Shown here: piece after piece, positions 14,745-23,891 of the stretch | Layout of the letters: every line of letters starts with the position of its first letter | Position numbering within the stretch: the first letter of the stretch is position 1 | Assembly: GCA_022822425.1 (NCBI GenBank) | Contig: JAJEBS010000132.1 | Coordinates: forward strand, 1-32,361 | Origin: Gemmatimonadota bacterium | GTDB taxonomy: Bacteria > Gemmatimonadota > Gemmatimonadetes > Longimicrobiales > Gaopeijiaceae | Length of the DNA: 32,361 bases | Direction: 5' to 3' | The notes under the pieces: generated by a model | Database searches by the model: none | What the model saw: only the letters and a program-made list of their open reading frames with translations | What the model was told of the DNA's origin: nothing | Made by a program: the position numbers and the translations under genes

Positions 14745-15860
14745 ATGCATCACTCGATCACCAGCCTCACCCGGAATGGCGACGCCCTGTCCGCGGTCTG
14801 GTCCGGCGGCGACCGGACCGAGCTTCCCTACCTCTGGCTGCGCGACAATTGCGGGTGCAGCGAGTGCCGCGTCGTGCAGACCACCGAGAAGCGATTTCAC
14901 CTCTTCCGGGTCGACAAGGACCTGAAACCGACGCAGGCCACCCTCGAATGCGCCGGATCCGGCGACGAGGCGATCTCCATCGCCTGGCCGGACGGGCACC
15001 GCACCCGCTACCTCTCGAGCGAGATCCGCGGCCTGCTGAACCGGCCTCGTTTCGACCTGCGCTACTGGGACGGCCGGTTCCAGCCGCGGAGGTTCGACTA
15101 TACGCGGCTGCTGGCGAGCGACCGCGCGGCGGCGGAGGTGATCGAGGAGTTTCTGCAGACCGGCGTCTGCGTGCTGGTCGATGCCCCCTCCGAACCGGAC
15201 TCGTCGGAGCAGCTCGCGACCCGTCTGGGCCCGGTCCGGGAGGTGCTGTTCGAACGCATCCACAACGTCGTGCTCGACCCGAAGGGATACAACATCGCGC
15301 ACACGGGTCTGGCGGTCGCGCCGCACAACGACTTCACCAGCTACACCTGGCCGCCGAGCGTGCAGGCGCTGCACATGCTGGTGAACGAGTGCGAGGGCGG
15401 CGAATCCATCGTCGTGGACGGCTTCGGCCTGCTCGACGGGCTGCGCAGCGACTACCCCGACAAGTTCGACGCGCTGTGCGCGGTGCCGGTGCCGTTCCGC
15501 ATCTTCAGCGAGCGATACGAGGTCTACGCGGCCAACCCCATGGTCGAGCTGGAAAGCACCGGCGAGGTCAGGCTGATACGCTTCAACACCGCGCAGATGC
15601 AGGCCGTCCCCCTCTCGGAGCCGCGGCTGGGCGACTTCTACGACGCCTATCACGAGCTGTCCACGCGCGTCAATGACGTCAGCGCGCAGGTGACCTTCCG
15701 GTTGGAGGGCGGGCAGATTCTGCTGTGCGCCGGGCACCGGGTGCTGCACGGTCGCACCGCGTTGCGTTCGAAGGGACAGCGGCACCTCCAGGACGCCTAC
15801 TTCGAGCACGACAACGTGCGCACCCACCTCAGATGGCTGCGCCTCAGCGGCCGGATCTGA
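14745..15860 (+). CDS. DUF971/TauD dioxygenase, TmpA/gamma-butyrobetaine hydroxylase-like
   Basis: A 371-residue Fe(II)/2-oxoglutarate dioxygenase. The start at 14745 is chosen for its strong ribosome site GAGGAGG; an in-frame GTG at 14703 lacks one. The N-terminal DUF971 domain (about 1-95) carries the zinc set of butyrobetaine hydroxylase: Cys36, Cys38, Cys41 (DNCGCSEC) and His85. The catalytic TauD domain has His194 and Asp196 (APHNDFTSY), His335 (HRVLHGR) and Arg346 for 2-oxoglutarate. Homologues hydroxylate gamma-butyrobetaine (carnitine synthesis) or, as TmpA, 2-trimethylaminoethylphosphonate. The divergent TmpB-like gene favours the TmpA role. The 3' end overlaps the MetF-like gene by 28 bp. 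Confidence 0.85.
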   Translation: MHHSITSLTRNGDALSAVWSGGDRTELPYLWLRDNCGCSECRVVQTTEKRFHLFRVDKDLKPTQATLECAGSGDEAISIAWPDGHRTRYLSSEIRGLLNRPRFDLRYWDGRFQPRRFDYTRLLASDRAAAEVIEEFLQTGVCVLVDAPSEPDSSEQLATRLGPVREVLFERIHNVVLDPKGYNIAHTGLAVAPHNDFTSYTWPPSVQALHMLVNECEGGESIVVDGFGLLDGLRSDYPDKFDALCAVPVPFRIFSERYEVYAANPMVELESTGEVRLIRFNTAQMQAVPLSEPRLGDFYDAYHELSTRVNDVSAQVTFRLEGGQILLCAGHRVLHGRTALRSKGQRHLQDAYFEHDNVRTHLRWLRLSGRI

Positions 15861-16726
15861 AGATCCAGGCCGCGCTCCGCGACCTGACCCTCGGTGCCTC
15901 GGTGGAGATCCTGCCGGGTCGGCTACCGTCTCCGGAAGTCCTCGCCGGCCACCTGCCGCGCAGTGCCTCCGTCTATATTCCGTACCCCCCGAGGAGCCGG
16001 TGGCGGGACACGATCGCCACCTGTGAACAGGTGCTGGCGGCGGGAATGAAGCCGGTGCCGCACCTGCCGGCGCGCTCGGTGCGGAGCGCGGGCGAACTCG
16101 ACGACTGGCTGGCCGCAGCGGTGGAGACGGGAGTGGACTCCCTGATGCTGGTGGCCGGAGACCGCGCCACACCCGCCGGCCCCTACCCCGATACGCCGGC
16201 CCTGCTCGACTCCGGGCTCCTTGCCGAGCACGGTCTCGGGAGGTTCGGCATCACCTCGTATCCGGAGGGACACCCGCTCATCGGCCAGGCCGATCTCGAT
16301 GAAGCACTCCGGCGCAAGACGGAATACGCGCGGGCGACGGGTGCGGAGTTCTGGATCGTGACCCAGTTCGTGTTCTCGCCCTCGCCGGCGCTCGCCTGGC
16401 TGACGCGGACGAGGGACGGGGGTTGCACGCTCCCGGTCCGCATCGGCATGCCGGGGCCCGTCGCCCTGGGCGCGCTGATCGGTTACGCGGTCCGTTCCGG
16501 CGTCGTGGCGTCGGCCCGGGCATTGAAGCGCAAGCCCGACATCGCGCGGTTGGCGGGCAGATGGTCGCCGACTCCCATCGCGCTTGCGCTGGCCCGGTAC
16601 CTGGCCGATCGCGAGAATACGCCTGCCGTCAACATTCATCTCTTCACCTTCGGGGGACTCGGGGACGCCGCCGAATGGCTGTCGAACCTGCGTGCCGCAG
16701 CGGTTGGTTCGCCGGAAACGGGATGA
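15833..16726 (+). CDS. Methylenetetrahydrofolate reductase-like protein (divergent MetF)
   Basis: A 297-residue protein starting inside the end of the dioxygenase gene (ATG 15833). It has the TIM-barrel landmarks of MetF in order: SVEILPGR (about 19-26, compare 'FEFFPP'), PHLPAR (about 74-79, compare 'PHLTC'), DSLMLVAGDR (about 101-110, compare 'ALRGD'), and IVTQFVFS (about 177-184, compare 'TQxxFD'). The match is weaker than for a housekeeping MetF, so it is probably a paralogue with a specialised folate or one-carbon role. Overlap with the dioxygenase gene implies co-expression. If the pathway yields glycine betaine, its demethylation feeds methylene-tetrahydrofolate, which this enzyme could use. 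No clear ribosome site was seen. Confidence 0.78.
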   Translation: MAAPQRPDLKIQAALRDLTLGASVEILPGRLPSPEVLAGHLPRSASVYIPYPPRSRWRDTIATCEQVLAAGMKPVPHLPARSVRSAGELDDWLAAAVETGVDSLMLVAGDRATPAGPYPDTPALLDSGLLAEHGLGRFGITSYPEGHPLIGQADLDEALRRKTEYARATGAEFWIVTQFVFSPSPALAWLTRTRDGGCTLPVRIGMPGPVALGALIGYAVRSGVVASARALKRKPDIARLAGRWSPTPIALALARYLADRENTPAVNIHLFTFGGLGDAAEWLSNLRAAAVGSPETG

Positions 16727-16764
16727 CCCGGCACACAATAGAGAACCTGGCAGGAGGTATTTCG

Positions 16765-18216
16765 ATGGGGCGTCGGACAAACACCTTTCCGATCGGTGCG
16801 GCCTTCGCCGCAGCGCTCGCGGGCTGCGCCCCCGTTGGCGACGCGCCCGCCGTAGACGACGGGACGGCTACCCGCGTCGACGCCATCTTCGCCGACTACG
16901 CCGGCACTTCGGGCCCCGGCTGCTCCCTGGGCGTGATGCGGGACGGCCGCCTGATCCACGCCACGGGCTACGGGACCGCCAACCTCGACCACGGCATCCC
17001 CAACGGGCCCGCGACCATCTTCCGCACGGGCTCGGTCTCCAAGCAGTTCACGGCGGGCGCGATCGCCCTGCTGGCCATCCGGGGCGAGTTGGAGCTGGAT
17101 GCTCCCGTCCAGCGCTACATCCCCGAGTTTCCCGACTACCCCGACCCTCCCACGGTCCGGCACCTGATTCATCACACCTCGGGGGTGCGCGACTATATCG
17201 TGCTCATGTCGCTGGCAGGAAACCGGAGCGAGGACTTCTATACCAACCAGGAGGTTCTTGACGCCATCAACCGGCAGCGCGAGCTCAATTTCACCCCCGG
17301 GGCCGAGTACCTCTACAGCAACGCCGGCTACTTCCTGCTCGGCGAGATCGTGGCCAGAGTTTCGGGACAGAGCCTGCGCGAGTTCGCCGAGAGCGAGTTC
17401 TTCGGTCCCCTGGGCATGACCCATACCCACTTCCACGACGACCACAACGAGATCGTGCCCAACCGGGCCATCGGCTACGCCCCCACCGACGACGGCTTCC
17501 GCATCAACGTGACCACGCTCGACATGGTGGGCGACGGCGGCGTCTTCACCTCGGTGGAGGAGTGGGTGGCTTGGGACCGCAACCTCACCGAGGGCACCGT
17601 CGGCGGGCCCGAGTGGGTGGCGCTCATGCACGAGCGGGGCGTGCTCAACTCGGGTGACACCATCCCCTACGCCTTCGGTATCTCCCATGGCGAGCACAGG
17701 GGGCTGGCGACGGTGGGCCATACCGGCTCGTGGGTCGGCTACCGGGCGGCGATGTCGCGCTATCCGGAGGCCGGCTATTCGTTCGTGGCGTTCTGCAACC
17801 GGTCGGCCATCGCCCCCGCGACGCTCCTCGCGAGCACGGCGGAGATCTACCTGGAGGACGGGATGGAGCCGGTGGAGGAAGCCGCGCAAGATGAGGCGCC
17901 GCAGGACACCGCCGCGGACGAGGCCGCGCCGGATCAAAGCGACCGCGACATTCCGCACCGCGCGCGCTACGGCGGATCCTTCTACAGCCCCGAACTGGAC
18001 ACGACCTATCGGATCGAGGACGAGGGCGGGGCCGGGCTCACGCTCCATGTGGGCCGGCTCGATCCGGCTGCGCTGCGGGCCGAGTCGGACGGGGTGCTTG
18101 CGAGCGAGCGCGGGATGACCTTCCGGTTCTCGGAGCTCGTCGACGGCCGCTACCGCGCGATGATGGTCGACGCCGGGCGGGTGAAGAACCTGCGGTTCGC
18201 GCGGACGGAGGGGTAG
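16765..18216 (+). CDS. Beta-lactamase-family serine hydrolase, lipoprotein
   Basis: A 483-residue protein. AGGAGG at 16752-16757 fixes the start at 16765. The signal peptide ends in a lipobox (ALAGC, Cys21). The penicillin-binding fold has Ser90-x-x-Lys93 (SVSK), Tyr184-Ser-Asn186 (YSN) and His319-Thr-Gly321 (HTG), the class C beta-lactamase/esterase set. An Ala/Asp/Glu-rich linker (about 368-398) leads to a C-terminal lipocalin-like beta domain (about 400-483). Such proteins act as periplasmic D-amino-acid peptidases, esterases or cell-wall enzymes; antibiotic resistance should not be assumed. It is 38 bp after the MetF-like gene but has its own ribosome site and is probably functionally separate. 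Confidence 0.9.
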   Translation: MGRRTNTFPIGAAFAAALAGCAPVGDAPAVDDGTATRVDAIFADYAGTSGPGCSLGVMRDGRLIHATGYGTANLDHGIPNGPATIFRTGSVSKQFTAGAIALLAIRGELELDAPVQRYIPEFPDYPDPPTVRHLIHHTSGVRDYIVLMSLAGNRSEDFYTNQEVLDAINRQRELNFTPGAEYLYSNAGYFLLGEIVARVSGQSLREFAESEFFGPLGMTHTHFHDDHNEIVPNRAIGYAPTDDGFRINVTTLDMVGDGGVFTSVEEWVAWDRNLTEGTVGGPEWVALMHERGVLNSGDTIPYAFGISHGEHRGLATVGHTGSWVGYRAAMSRYPEAGYSFVAFCNRSAIAPATLLASTAEIYLEDGMEPVEEAAQDEAPQDTAADEAAPDQSDRDIPHRARYGGSFYSPELDTTYRIEDEGGAGLTLHVGRLDPAALRAESDGVLASERGMTFRFSELVDGRYRAMMVDAGRVKNLRFARTEG

Positions 18217-18405
18217 GAGCCACCCCTGCCCCGGAACATTCCGACAGGCCGGGCCGCGGGCCGCGTCGGAGTACAATTCCCGCGCCCATCCGGGTACTCT
18301 TGTGGCGCAGTTCGTGCAGGGTTCGGAGCCGGTACCAGGTCCGCCGACGTGGTGGCCGAGCCGGGGAGCCAGGCCCGTCGGTGGCAAAGGGAGGACGTGG
18401 AAACG
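18217..18405 (+). promoter_or_regulatory. Leader of the TonB receptor gene with nested stem
   Basis: A perfect stem CCGACG/CGTCGG (18344-18349, 18376-18381) encloses an inner self-complementary GGCC/GGCC pair, and a GGTACC palindrome lies nearby. GGGAGG (18389-18394) follows eight bases after the outer stem and 11 bases before the ATG, so folding could affect translation. The inner segment GAGCCGGGGAGCCAGGCC faintly recalls the 3' part of cobalamin riboswitches, but the rest of that consensus is not seen. Confidence 0.3.
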
Positions 18406-20742
18406 ATGCGCGCGCGATTCGCGGCGGGGATGCCGATCCTGCTTTCGCTCCTCGCCTTCACTGCACCCCTTCCCGCCTTCGCACAGGCGAGTCAGCTGAG
18501 CGGCCGGATCCGGTCGGACGACGGACGTCCCGTCGAAGGCGCTCTGGCGCAAATCAACCCGGTTGCCGACTCGACGCTCGTCGAATACACCCTTTCGGAC
18601 GAGCTCGGCTTCTTCGCCTTCCGCGACCTGGAGCCGGGTGCATACATGCTCCGAGTGACCAGAATCGGTTTCCAGGAATACCGGGCACTGGTGAGCGTCG
18701 ATGCAGACGGGAGCGAAGTCGAGGTCGCGATGACTTCTCAGGCGATCGCGATCGCGGGCATCACGGTGGAGGCCGAGCGCAGCCGCGCCAAGACCCGCTT
18801 CGAGGAGTCGGCCGGGATCACCGTGCAGGAGATCGAGGCCGCCGCCCTCAAGTCGCTCCCCATCATTGCCGAGTCGGATCCGCTCCGGGCCATCGAGGTG
18901 CTCCCGGGCGTGACCACGGTGTCGGATTTCTCGGCGGCGTTCAACGTCCGCGGCGGCTCCGCCGATCAGAACCTCATCCTCCTGGACGAGGTGCCGATCT
19001 TCAATCCGTTCCACCTGGGGGGGATCTTCTCGGTCTTCAACGCGGACATGGTGGACCGTGTCGAGCTGCAGTCCGGAGGCTTCGCGGCCGAGTACGGCGG
19101 CCGGGTCTCCTCGGTGCTGACCGTCGAGAGCGATCCCGGCGACGGAGCGTTCGGGGTCGACGCGGGCATCAGCGTCCTGGCGTCCCGCCTGGCGGTCAAC
19201 GGAACGATTCCCCGGGGCGCCACCGAGAAGCTGGGGTTCCAGACAACCCGCTGGCGCGTGTCCGGGCGGCGTTCCTACCTGGATGTGCTCTTCAAGCCCT
19301 GGGTCGACTTCCCGTACCACATGTCGGACCTGCAGGGCGTCTTCGAAGCGTGGACGGGGAGCGGAAGCCGGCTCCGTTTCGTCGGGTACACGGGACGGGA
19401 CGTCGTGGACCTCTCGGGAGTGGATGACACGCCCCTCCCGATCCGATGGTGGTGGGGAAACGATGCGATCGGCGGTTCGTGGACGCAGTCGATGAGCGGG
19501 GGCGCTTCGATGGCGGTTCGCGCCTCGCTGTCCCGGTTCGGATCCGATCTGTCCTTTCCGGAGGCCGACGCCGAGTTCAAGACCGCGGTCGAGCAGGCAA
19601 ACGTCGGCGCGGATCTCGAGGTGCTTCCCTCCTGGGCGACGCGCTGGAAGTCGGGCGTAAGCGCCAAACAGGTCTCATACGACAACGGCCTGCTGGGGGG
19701 CGGCTCGACCTTCCTGGACCAGGAGGGGAGCGGCACCGAAATCGCGGCATACAGCCAGGTGCACTGGGACCCCAGTCCGAACTGGCTGGTGGAGGGCGGT
19801 GTGCGTGCGGACTACTGGCGGCCGAACGCAGGTGAGACCGAAACAACGCTCTCGCCCCGGTTCGCCGTGCGGCGCTTCCTGCGCGACAGGAATTCGGCGG
19901 TGCGCCTGGCCGCGGGCCGGTACAGCCAGTTCATCCACTCGACGCGGGACGAGGAGTTTCCCTTCGGGATCGACACCTGGGTGCTGGCGGGCGCGGAGGC
20001 CCCGCGCCTCGTGTCCGACCAGGTGCAGGTGGGCGCCGAGACCTTCTTCGGCGAGGACGACGACTGGTTTGCTTCGCTCGAAGGCTATTTCCGCACCTTC
20101 GACGGGGTCGCCGCGGTGAACGCGGTCGACGATCCCAACGACGACTCGGATGCGCTGGTGGCCGGAGATGGCGATGCCTACGGCGTGGACCTCTACGTGA
20201 AGCGGGACCGGGGCACGACCACCGGCTGGATCTCGGTCTCGTTCCTGAAGACCCTCCGGTCGTTCCCGGACACCCGGGTCGGCATCGAGCCCAAGCCCCT
20301 GATCACCTATCCGCCGGTTTTCGACCGCCGCTTCGAAATCGATCTCGCCCTGCGCAGGCCCCTCGACTGGTGGGGGCTCGAAATCGGCGTCAGGGCCAAT
20401 TTCGGCACCGGACTGCCGTTCACCCGGCCGCTCGGCATCTACAATGTCTATCGCAGCCACCTGACCAACGGCGTCGCGGACGTCGACGACGGAAACGCGG
20501 TGCTGCTCGGGCCGCGAAACGGCGCGCGCTATCCGTCCAGGCACCGGCTGGATCTGTCGTTCCGCAAGACCATCACGAAGGGCTGGGGCACGATGACACC
20601 GTACCTGAGCGTGATCAACGTGACCAACAGGAAGAACCCGCTGTTCTACTTCTACAACTACGACGCCTCGCCCCCGACCCGGGAGGGCGTTTCGATGATC
20701 CCGCTGCTTCCCACGCTGGGCCTCGAGGCCTCGTTCCGATGA
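18406..20742 (+). CDS. TonB-dependent outer-membrane receptor with CarboxypepD_reg domain
   Basis: A 778-residue receptor. A signal peptide (about 1-28, ending AFAQA) is followed by a carboxypeptidase regulatory-like domain (about 30-110; LSGRIRSDDGRPVEGA), a plug (about 135-245; FNVRGGSADQNLILLDEVPI and VELQSGGFAAEYGGRVSSVL), then a beta-barrel to the C-terminus, which ends in an aromatic-Arg (ASFR) as barrels do. It imports a large or scarce substrate across the outer membrane using TonB energy; the substrate is unknown. The ATG at 18406 is preferred over an in-frame GTG at 18397, which is too close to GGGAGG. The next gene overlaps by 4 bp (ATGA) and encodes a partner lipoprotein. Confidence 0.9.
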   Translation: MRARFAAGMPILLSLLAFTAPLPAFAQASQLSGRIRSDDGRPVEGALAQINPVADSTLVEYTLSDELGFFAFRDLEPGAYMLRVTRIGFQEYRALVSVDADGSEVEVAMTSQAIAIAGITVEAERSRAKTRFEESAGITVQEIEAAALKSLPIIAESDPLRAIEVLPGVTTVSDFSAAFNVRGGSADQNLILLDEVPIFNPFHLGGIFSVFNADMVDRVELQSGGFAAEYGGRVSSVLTVESDPGDGAFGVDAGISVLASRLAVNGTIPRGATEKLGFQTTRWRVSGRRSYLDVLFKPWVDFPYHMSDLQGVFEAWTGSGSRLRFVGYTGRDVVDLSGVDDTPLPIRWWWGNDAIGGSWTQSMSGGASMAVRASLSRFGSDLSFPEADAEFKTAVEQANVGADLEVLPSWATRWKSGVSAKQVSYDNGLLGGGSTFLDQEGSGTEIAAYSQVHWDPSPNWLVEGGVRADYWRPNAGETETTLSPRFAVRRFLRDRNSAVRLAAGRYSQFIHSTRDEEFPFGIDTWVLAGAEAPRLVSDQVQVGAETFFGEDDDWFASLEGYFRTFDGVAAVNAVDDPNDDSDALVAGDGDAYGVDLYVKRDRGTTTGWISVSFLKTLRSFPDTRVGIEPKPLITYPPVFDRRFEIDLALRRPLDWWGLEIGVRANFGTGLPFTRPLGIYNVYRSHLTNGVADVDDGNAVLLGPRNGARYPSRHRLDLSFRKTITKGWGTMTPYLSVINVTNRKNPLFYFYNYDASPPTREGVSMIPLLPTLGLEASFR

Positions 20743-21728
20743 TGGCGGGAGCATTTCCCCGGAGGGCGGGCGCGAGCGCCGCCATCGCCACCGCCATCCT
20801 GCTGGGCGCCTGCGAACTCACCGAGGTGACGCTCGCGGAATCGGACGACGTGGTGATCGCCGAGACGCGGCTGGTCCTGAATCTGGAGAGCGGGGACCGG
20901 GCAGCGTCCCTCGATGTGTACACGTATCTGCACCGCACGCTCAGCGCCGCGCGCGCGGACGAGGTGGAGGGAGCCGTCGTGCGCCTGTCCGGCGCATCGG
21001 GCGGAGTCGTTCATCTGAATCCGGCGGACGACGGCGATGCCTGCCTCAGTCAGGACCCGGAGGAACCGAACGAGAACGTCGGGTCCTGCTACCGGGCGGT
21101 CGTCTCCCCTTCGCCCTTCGTCCCCCGGGAAGTCATCGAGCTCGAAGTGGTCCTGGCCGACGGCGGCATCCTCACCGCATCCAGCCAGATCCCGGGCGCC
21201 TTCGACTTCGTCGGGCTGACCCAGGACGACGGGCACTGCCGCATCGAGCCGGACACCAACTACCGGTTCAACTGGACCGAGGCGGCGGGCACGTGGTCGT
21301 ACCTGTCCGACACCTGGCTCAGGGGATTGCCCGAGGCGCTGGCCGGGCGGGACATCGAGGTGCCGGACTCGGTGTACCTGACCGGATTCGGGATCGGCCG
21401 GGAGGACACGGATGTCCTCTTCCCCGGGGAATACGGGCTGTTCGACCTGGGAGACGATGTCGAGACCGACCTGCTCCGCATTCTCGACGACGGCCTCCCC
21501 GGCGGCGCCTGGGGGAAAGTCGCGTTCGCGGCCACCGACCGAAACTGGGTGAACTGGATCCGGGGCGGGAACTTCAACCCCTCCGGGATCATCCGCATTC
21601 CCTCGGTCTTCGGGGATGGGACCGGTTTCTTCGGCACCGCGACACAGCGCGTGCTCCACGTCAGAGCAGGCCCGGGCGGCGAGGGAATGGCGCCTCTGTG
21701 CGGGCCGGCCGCGCCTCCGGGGTCCTGA
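20739..21728 (+). CDS. DUF4249-like lipoprotein, partner of the TonB receptor
   Basis: A 329-residue lipoprotein. Hydrophobic residues about 12-24 end in the lipobox LLGAC (Cys25). The mature part is beta-rich and starts with an immunoglobulin-like segment (VVIAETRLVLNLE), as in DUF4249 proteins encoded next to SusC-like receptors in Bacteroidota and relatives. The start overlaps the receptor stop (ATGA), and two ATG codons (20739, 20742) are possible. Three cysteines (about 105, 119, 169) may pair. It probably sits at the outer membrane and helps the receptor capture its substrate. The DUF4249 assignment rests on layout and neighbourhood more than on strong motifs. Confidence 0.65.
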   Translation: MMAGAFPRRAGASAAIATAILLGACELTEVTLAESDDVVIAETRLVLNLESGDRAASLDVYTYLHRTLSAARADEVEGAVVRLSGASGGVVHLNPADDGDACLSQDPEEPNENVGSCYRAVVSPSPFVPREVIELEVVLADGGILTASSQIPGAFDFVGLTQDDGHCRIEPDTNYRFNWTEAAGTWSYLSDTWLRGLPEALAGRDIEVPDSVYLTGFGIGREDTDVLFPGEYGLFDLGDDVETDLLRILDDGLPGGAWGKVAFAATDRNWVNWIRGGNFNPSGIIRIPSVFGDGTGFFGTATQRVLHVRAGPGGEGMAPLCGPAAPPGS

Positions 21729-21740
21729 GAACTTCGCGCC

Positions 21741-23891
21741 CTACCCCGCCAGCGGATCCGGTCGCAGCTGGAACTGGAGGACCCTGCTGGGCGTGCCCTT
21801 GCCGCCTTCCATGTGGAAAGGCGCGCGCGTGCTCACGGTCGCCCACAGCCCCCTTCCCTTCCAGCCGCCGTCCGGGTCGTCGATGCGGCCGTCCAGCCAC
21901 TTGGTGTAGAAGCCGAGCGGATAAGGGACCCGCAGGACGATCCACTCCCCGTCCACGAGGGCCAGCAGCCCCTCGGATGCGTTGCCGGTGTTGATGGGCA
22001 CGTTCTCGCCCAGCCCGAAAACGTTGAACTGATCGACCCAGGTGTAGTAGCTCGCCTCGGCGCTGCCAGGCGCGGTCACGCCCCGGATCTGCGGGAGCGG
22101 CTCCCGGTGGAAGGTCCAGCCCTCGGGACAGTGCTGGCCCGTGGCCTCCGGACCGTTGAGCGGCCCCGTGCACTTCGTGCGGTCGAAGCTGGCCATGTGC
22201 CCGCTGGCGAGCGCCACCCACATCACCCCGTTGCGGTCGATGTCCCCGCCCCGGGGCGAGAACCCTTCGATGGGCGCGCCCGACGCGTCGAGGGGCAGCT
22301 CGTACAGCTCTGCGAGCGCCGTCGCCGGAGGGTTCGGGCCCGGATCCAGCCGGACCACCGCCCCCGGGTAGCCGAGCGATGTCGCCCACACCGAGCCGTC
22401 CGGGGCGGGCGCGACGGAGTAGAAGCCCGCCACGACCCGCTTGTCCATCGTGGGGTCGACCGGCTCGTCGGGCTCGACGTAGTCGTCCCGCCGGCCGTTG
22501 CCGTTGGTATCGAGGATGAGCGCGGTCCAGCCCTGCGAGGCCTCTTCGTCCCCGGTCTCCTCGAACATCCGGGTATTGAGCCAGCCCACGACCTGTCCGC
22601 CGCCGCTCGTCCAGAGCGTATTGTCCTCGTCCTCCGCGAACATGAGGTGGTGCGTGCTGAAGCAGGTGCGGATGTGGGTGAGCTCCTGCGTCTCCGGGTC
22701 CCAGAGCTGCAGGTGGCGCCGGGCGCTGTTCGTCGGGAAGAGCCTCGCCGACGGGTGGTCCGACCCCTCGCGGCAGAAGTCCGGATTCGCCGGCGGAGCC
22801 ACCGTCGAGGTGAGCCAGAGCCGCCCCCGCTCGTCCAGCATCGGGTTGTGGACGTTGTTTTTGCTCGTCCAGATGACTTCGTCTCCCCAATAGGGCGAGG
22901 GCTCGGGCATCCCCGGACCGGACGCGGGCTGCGTGCTCGGATCGCGGACCGTCAGCGGGATCTGGCTCGCCGCGTGACTCACCGGATCCAGCACCGGCAC
23001 GTAGTCGGCGCTGGCCTCGAGCGCCCCGTAGATGGGGCCGTAGGCGTTGACCGTGGGATCGCGCCGGTCGGTGGACACTTCGTCGTGGAGATAGGCCCTG
23101 GGATCGGCCCAATCCCACAGCGTGACGACTACGTTGCGCTCGATGCCCTCGGGCCGGGGAGGCGTCTCCGCCGGCACCTCGCCCGCCGCGATGCGGTCGG
23201 TCCAGTCCGCGAACATCTCGAGCATCCTCTGCCGGCCCATGCGGTCGAAGCCGCCGCTCATCCCCCCTCCGGCCTGCCCCGACTTGATGCGCCGGTCCCA
23301 CGCGTCCACGGAGGAGGCGAACTCGCCCAGTTCCGCCGGAATGTTGCGGGTGCCGAGGCCGCCCATCTGATGGCACGCCGTGCAGTTGCCCGACTTCAGG
23401 AGCCGCATGAGCTGGGCCTGGTGCTCGAGGTTGGACGAGATGCCGTTCCCTTCGTCACCGGTTCCCGGGAACTCGTGCTCCTCCGGCACCTGGAGCAGCG
23501 ACAGCCAGTAGCCCGCGGGGTAGTATTCCGCGGCTGCGCGGGCGTCGGGCGCCGGCGTCGCGGTCAGGTCGAGGGCCGCTCCCGGCGAGGCGCCCACCTT
23601 GTCCGAATCGACCAGGCCGTAGCCCCGCACCCACACGTCGTAGCTCGCCTCGGGGAGGTCGGGGATGAGGTAGCGGCCCTCGTCGTCGGTCACGACGATC
23701 CGGGCAAAGCGAGTGGGCAGGTCGAGGGTCTCCGCGATCACCCAGACGCCGGCTTCGGGACCGTTGGCGCCGGTCACGACGCCGCTGATGTCGTCGGCGC
23801 CGGTGGCGGGGGCCTCGGCGGCGGGTTCACAGGCCGTGAGCGTGACCAGGGCCGCGACTGCAACCGCGCGCCAAATACGCAATTTCCTCAT
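21741..23891 (-). CDS. Lipoprotein with CarboxypepD_reg domain, one c-heme and a propeller-like region
   Basis: About 716 residues. The start at 23891 is preferred because GGGAGG lies directly against the upstream ATG (23897) but six bases before this one. A lipobox (LTAC) ends the signal peptide. A carboxypeptidase regulatory-like domain follows (about 33-105), then a single covalent heme c site (CTACH, about 170-174) in a small cytochrome-like region, then a long C-terminal part (about 230-710) with repeats such as 'DERGRLWLTS', 'APDGSVWATS' and 'DRNGVMWVAL' resembling Vgb/streptogramin-lyase beta-propeller blades. It is probably a periplasmic or surface redox enzyme. I do not recognise its substrate. 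It is convergent with the receptor operon, with a 12-bp gap. Confidence 0.75.
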   Translation of the reverse strand: MRKLRIWRAVAVAALVTLTACEPAAEAPATGADDISGVVTGANGPEAGVWVIAETLDLPTRFARIVVTDDEGRYLIPDLPEASYDVWVRGYGLVDSDKVGASPGAALDLTATPAPDARAAAEYYPAGYWLSLLQVPEEHEFPGTGDEGNGISSNLEHQAQLMRLLKSGNCTACHQMGGLGTRNIPAELGEFASSVDAWDRRIKSGQAGGGMSGGFDRMGRQRMLEMFADWTDRIAAGEVPAETPPRPEGIERNVVVTLWDWADPRAYLHDEVSTDRRDPTVNAYGPIYGALEASADYVPVLDPVSHAASQIPLTVRDPSTQPASGPGMPEPSPYWGDEVIWTSKNNVHNPMLDERGRLWLTSTVAPPANPDFCREGSDHPSARLFPTNSARRHLQLWDPETQELTHIRTCFSTHHLMFAEDEDNTLWTSGGGQVVGWLNTRMFEETGDEEASQGWTALILDTNGNGRRDDYVEPDEPVDPTMDKRVVAGFYSVAPAPDGSVWATSLGYPGAVVRLDPGPNPPATALAELYELPLDASGAPIEGFSPRGGDIDRNGVMWVALASGHMASFDRTKCTGPLNGPEATGQHCPEGWTFHREPLPQIRGVTAPGSAEASYYTWVDQFNVFGLGENVPINTGNASEGLLALVDGEWIVLRVPYPLGFYTKWLDGRIDDPDGGWKGRGLWATVSTRAPFHMEGGKGTPSRVLQFQLRPDPLAG

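Noticed and set aside
16765-18216. Antibiotic-resistance beta-lactamase
   Set aside because: SVSK, YSN and HTG are shared by many esterases and D-peptidases; the lipobox and C-terminal beta domain fit a general serine hydrolase, not a resistance enzyme.
18217-18405. Cobalamin riboswitch
   Set aside because: Only one short segment resembles the 3' consensus; the core B12 box and the upstream conserved parts are not seen. Kept as an unnamed structured leader.
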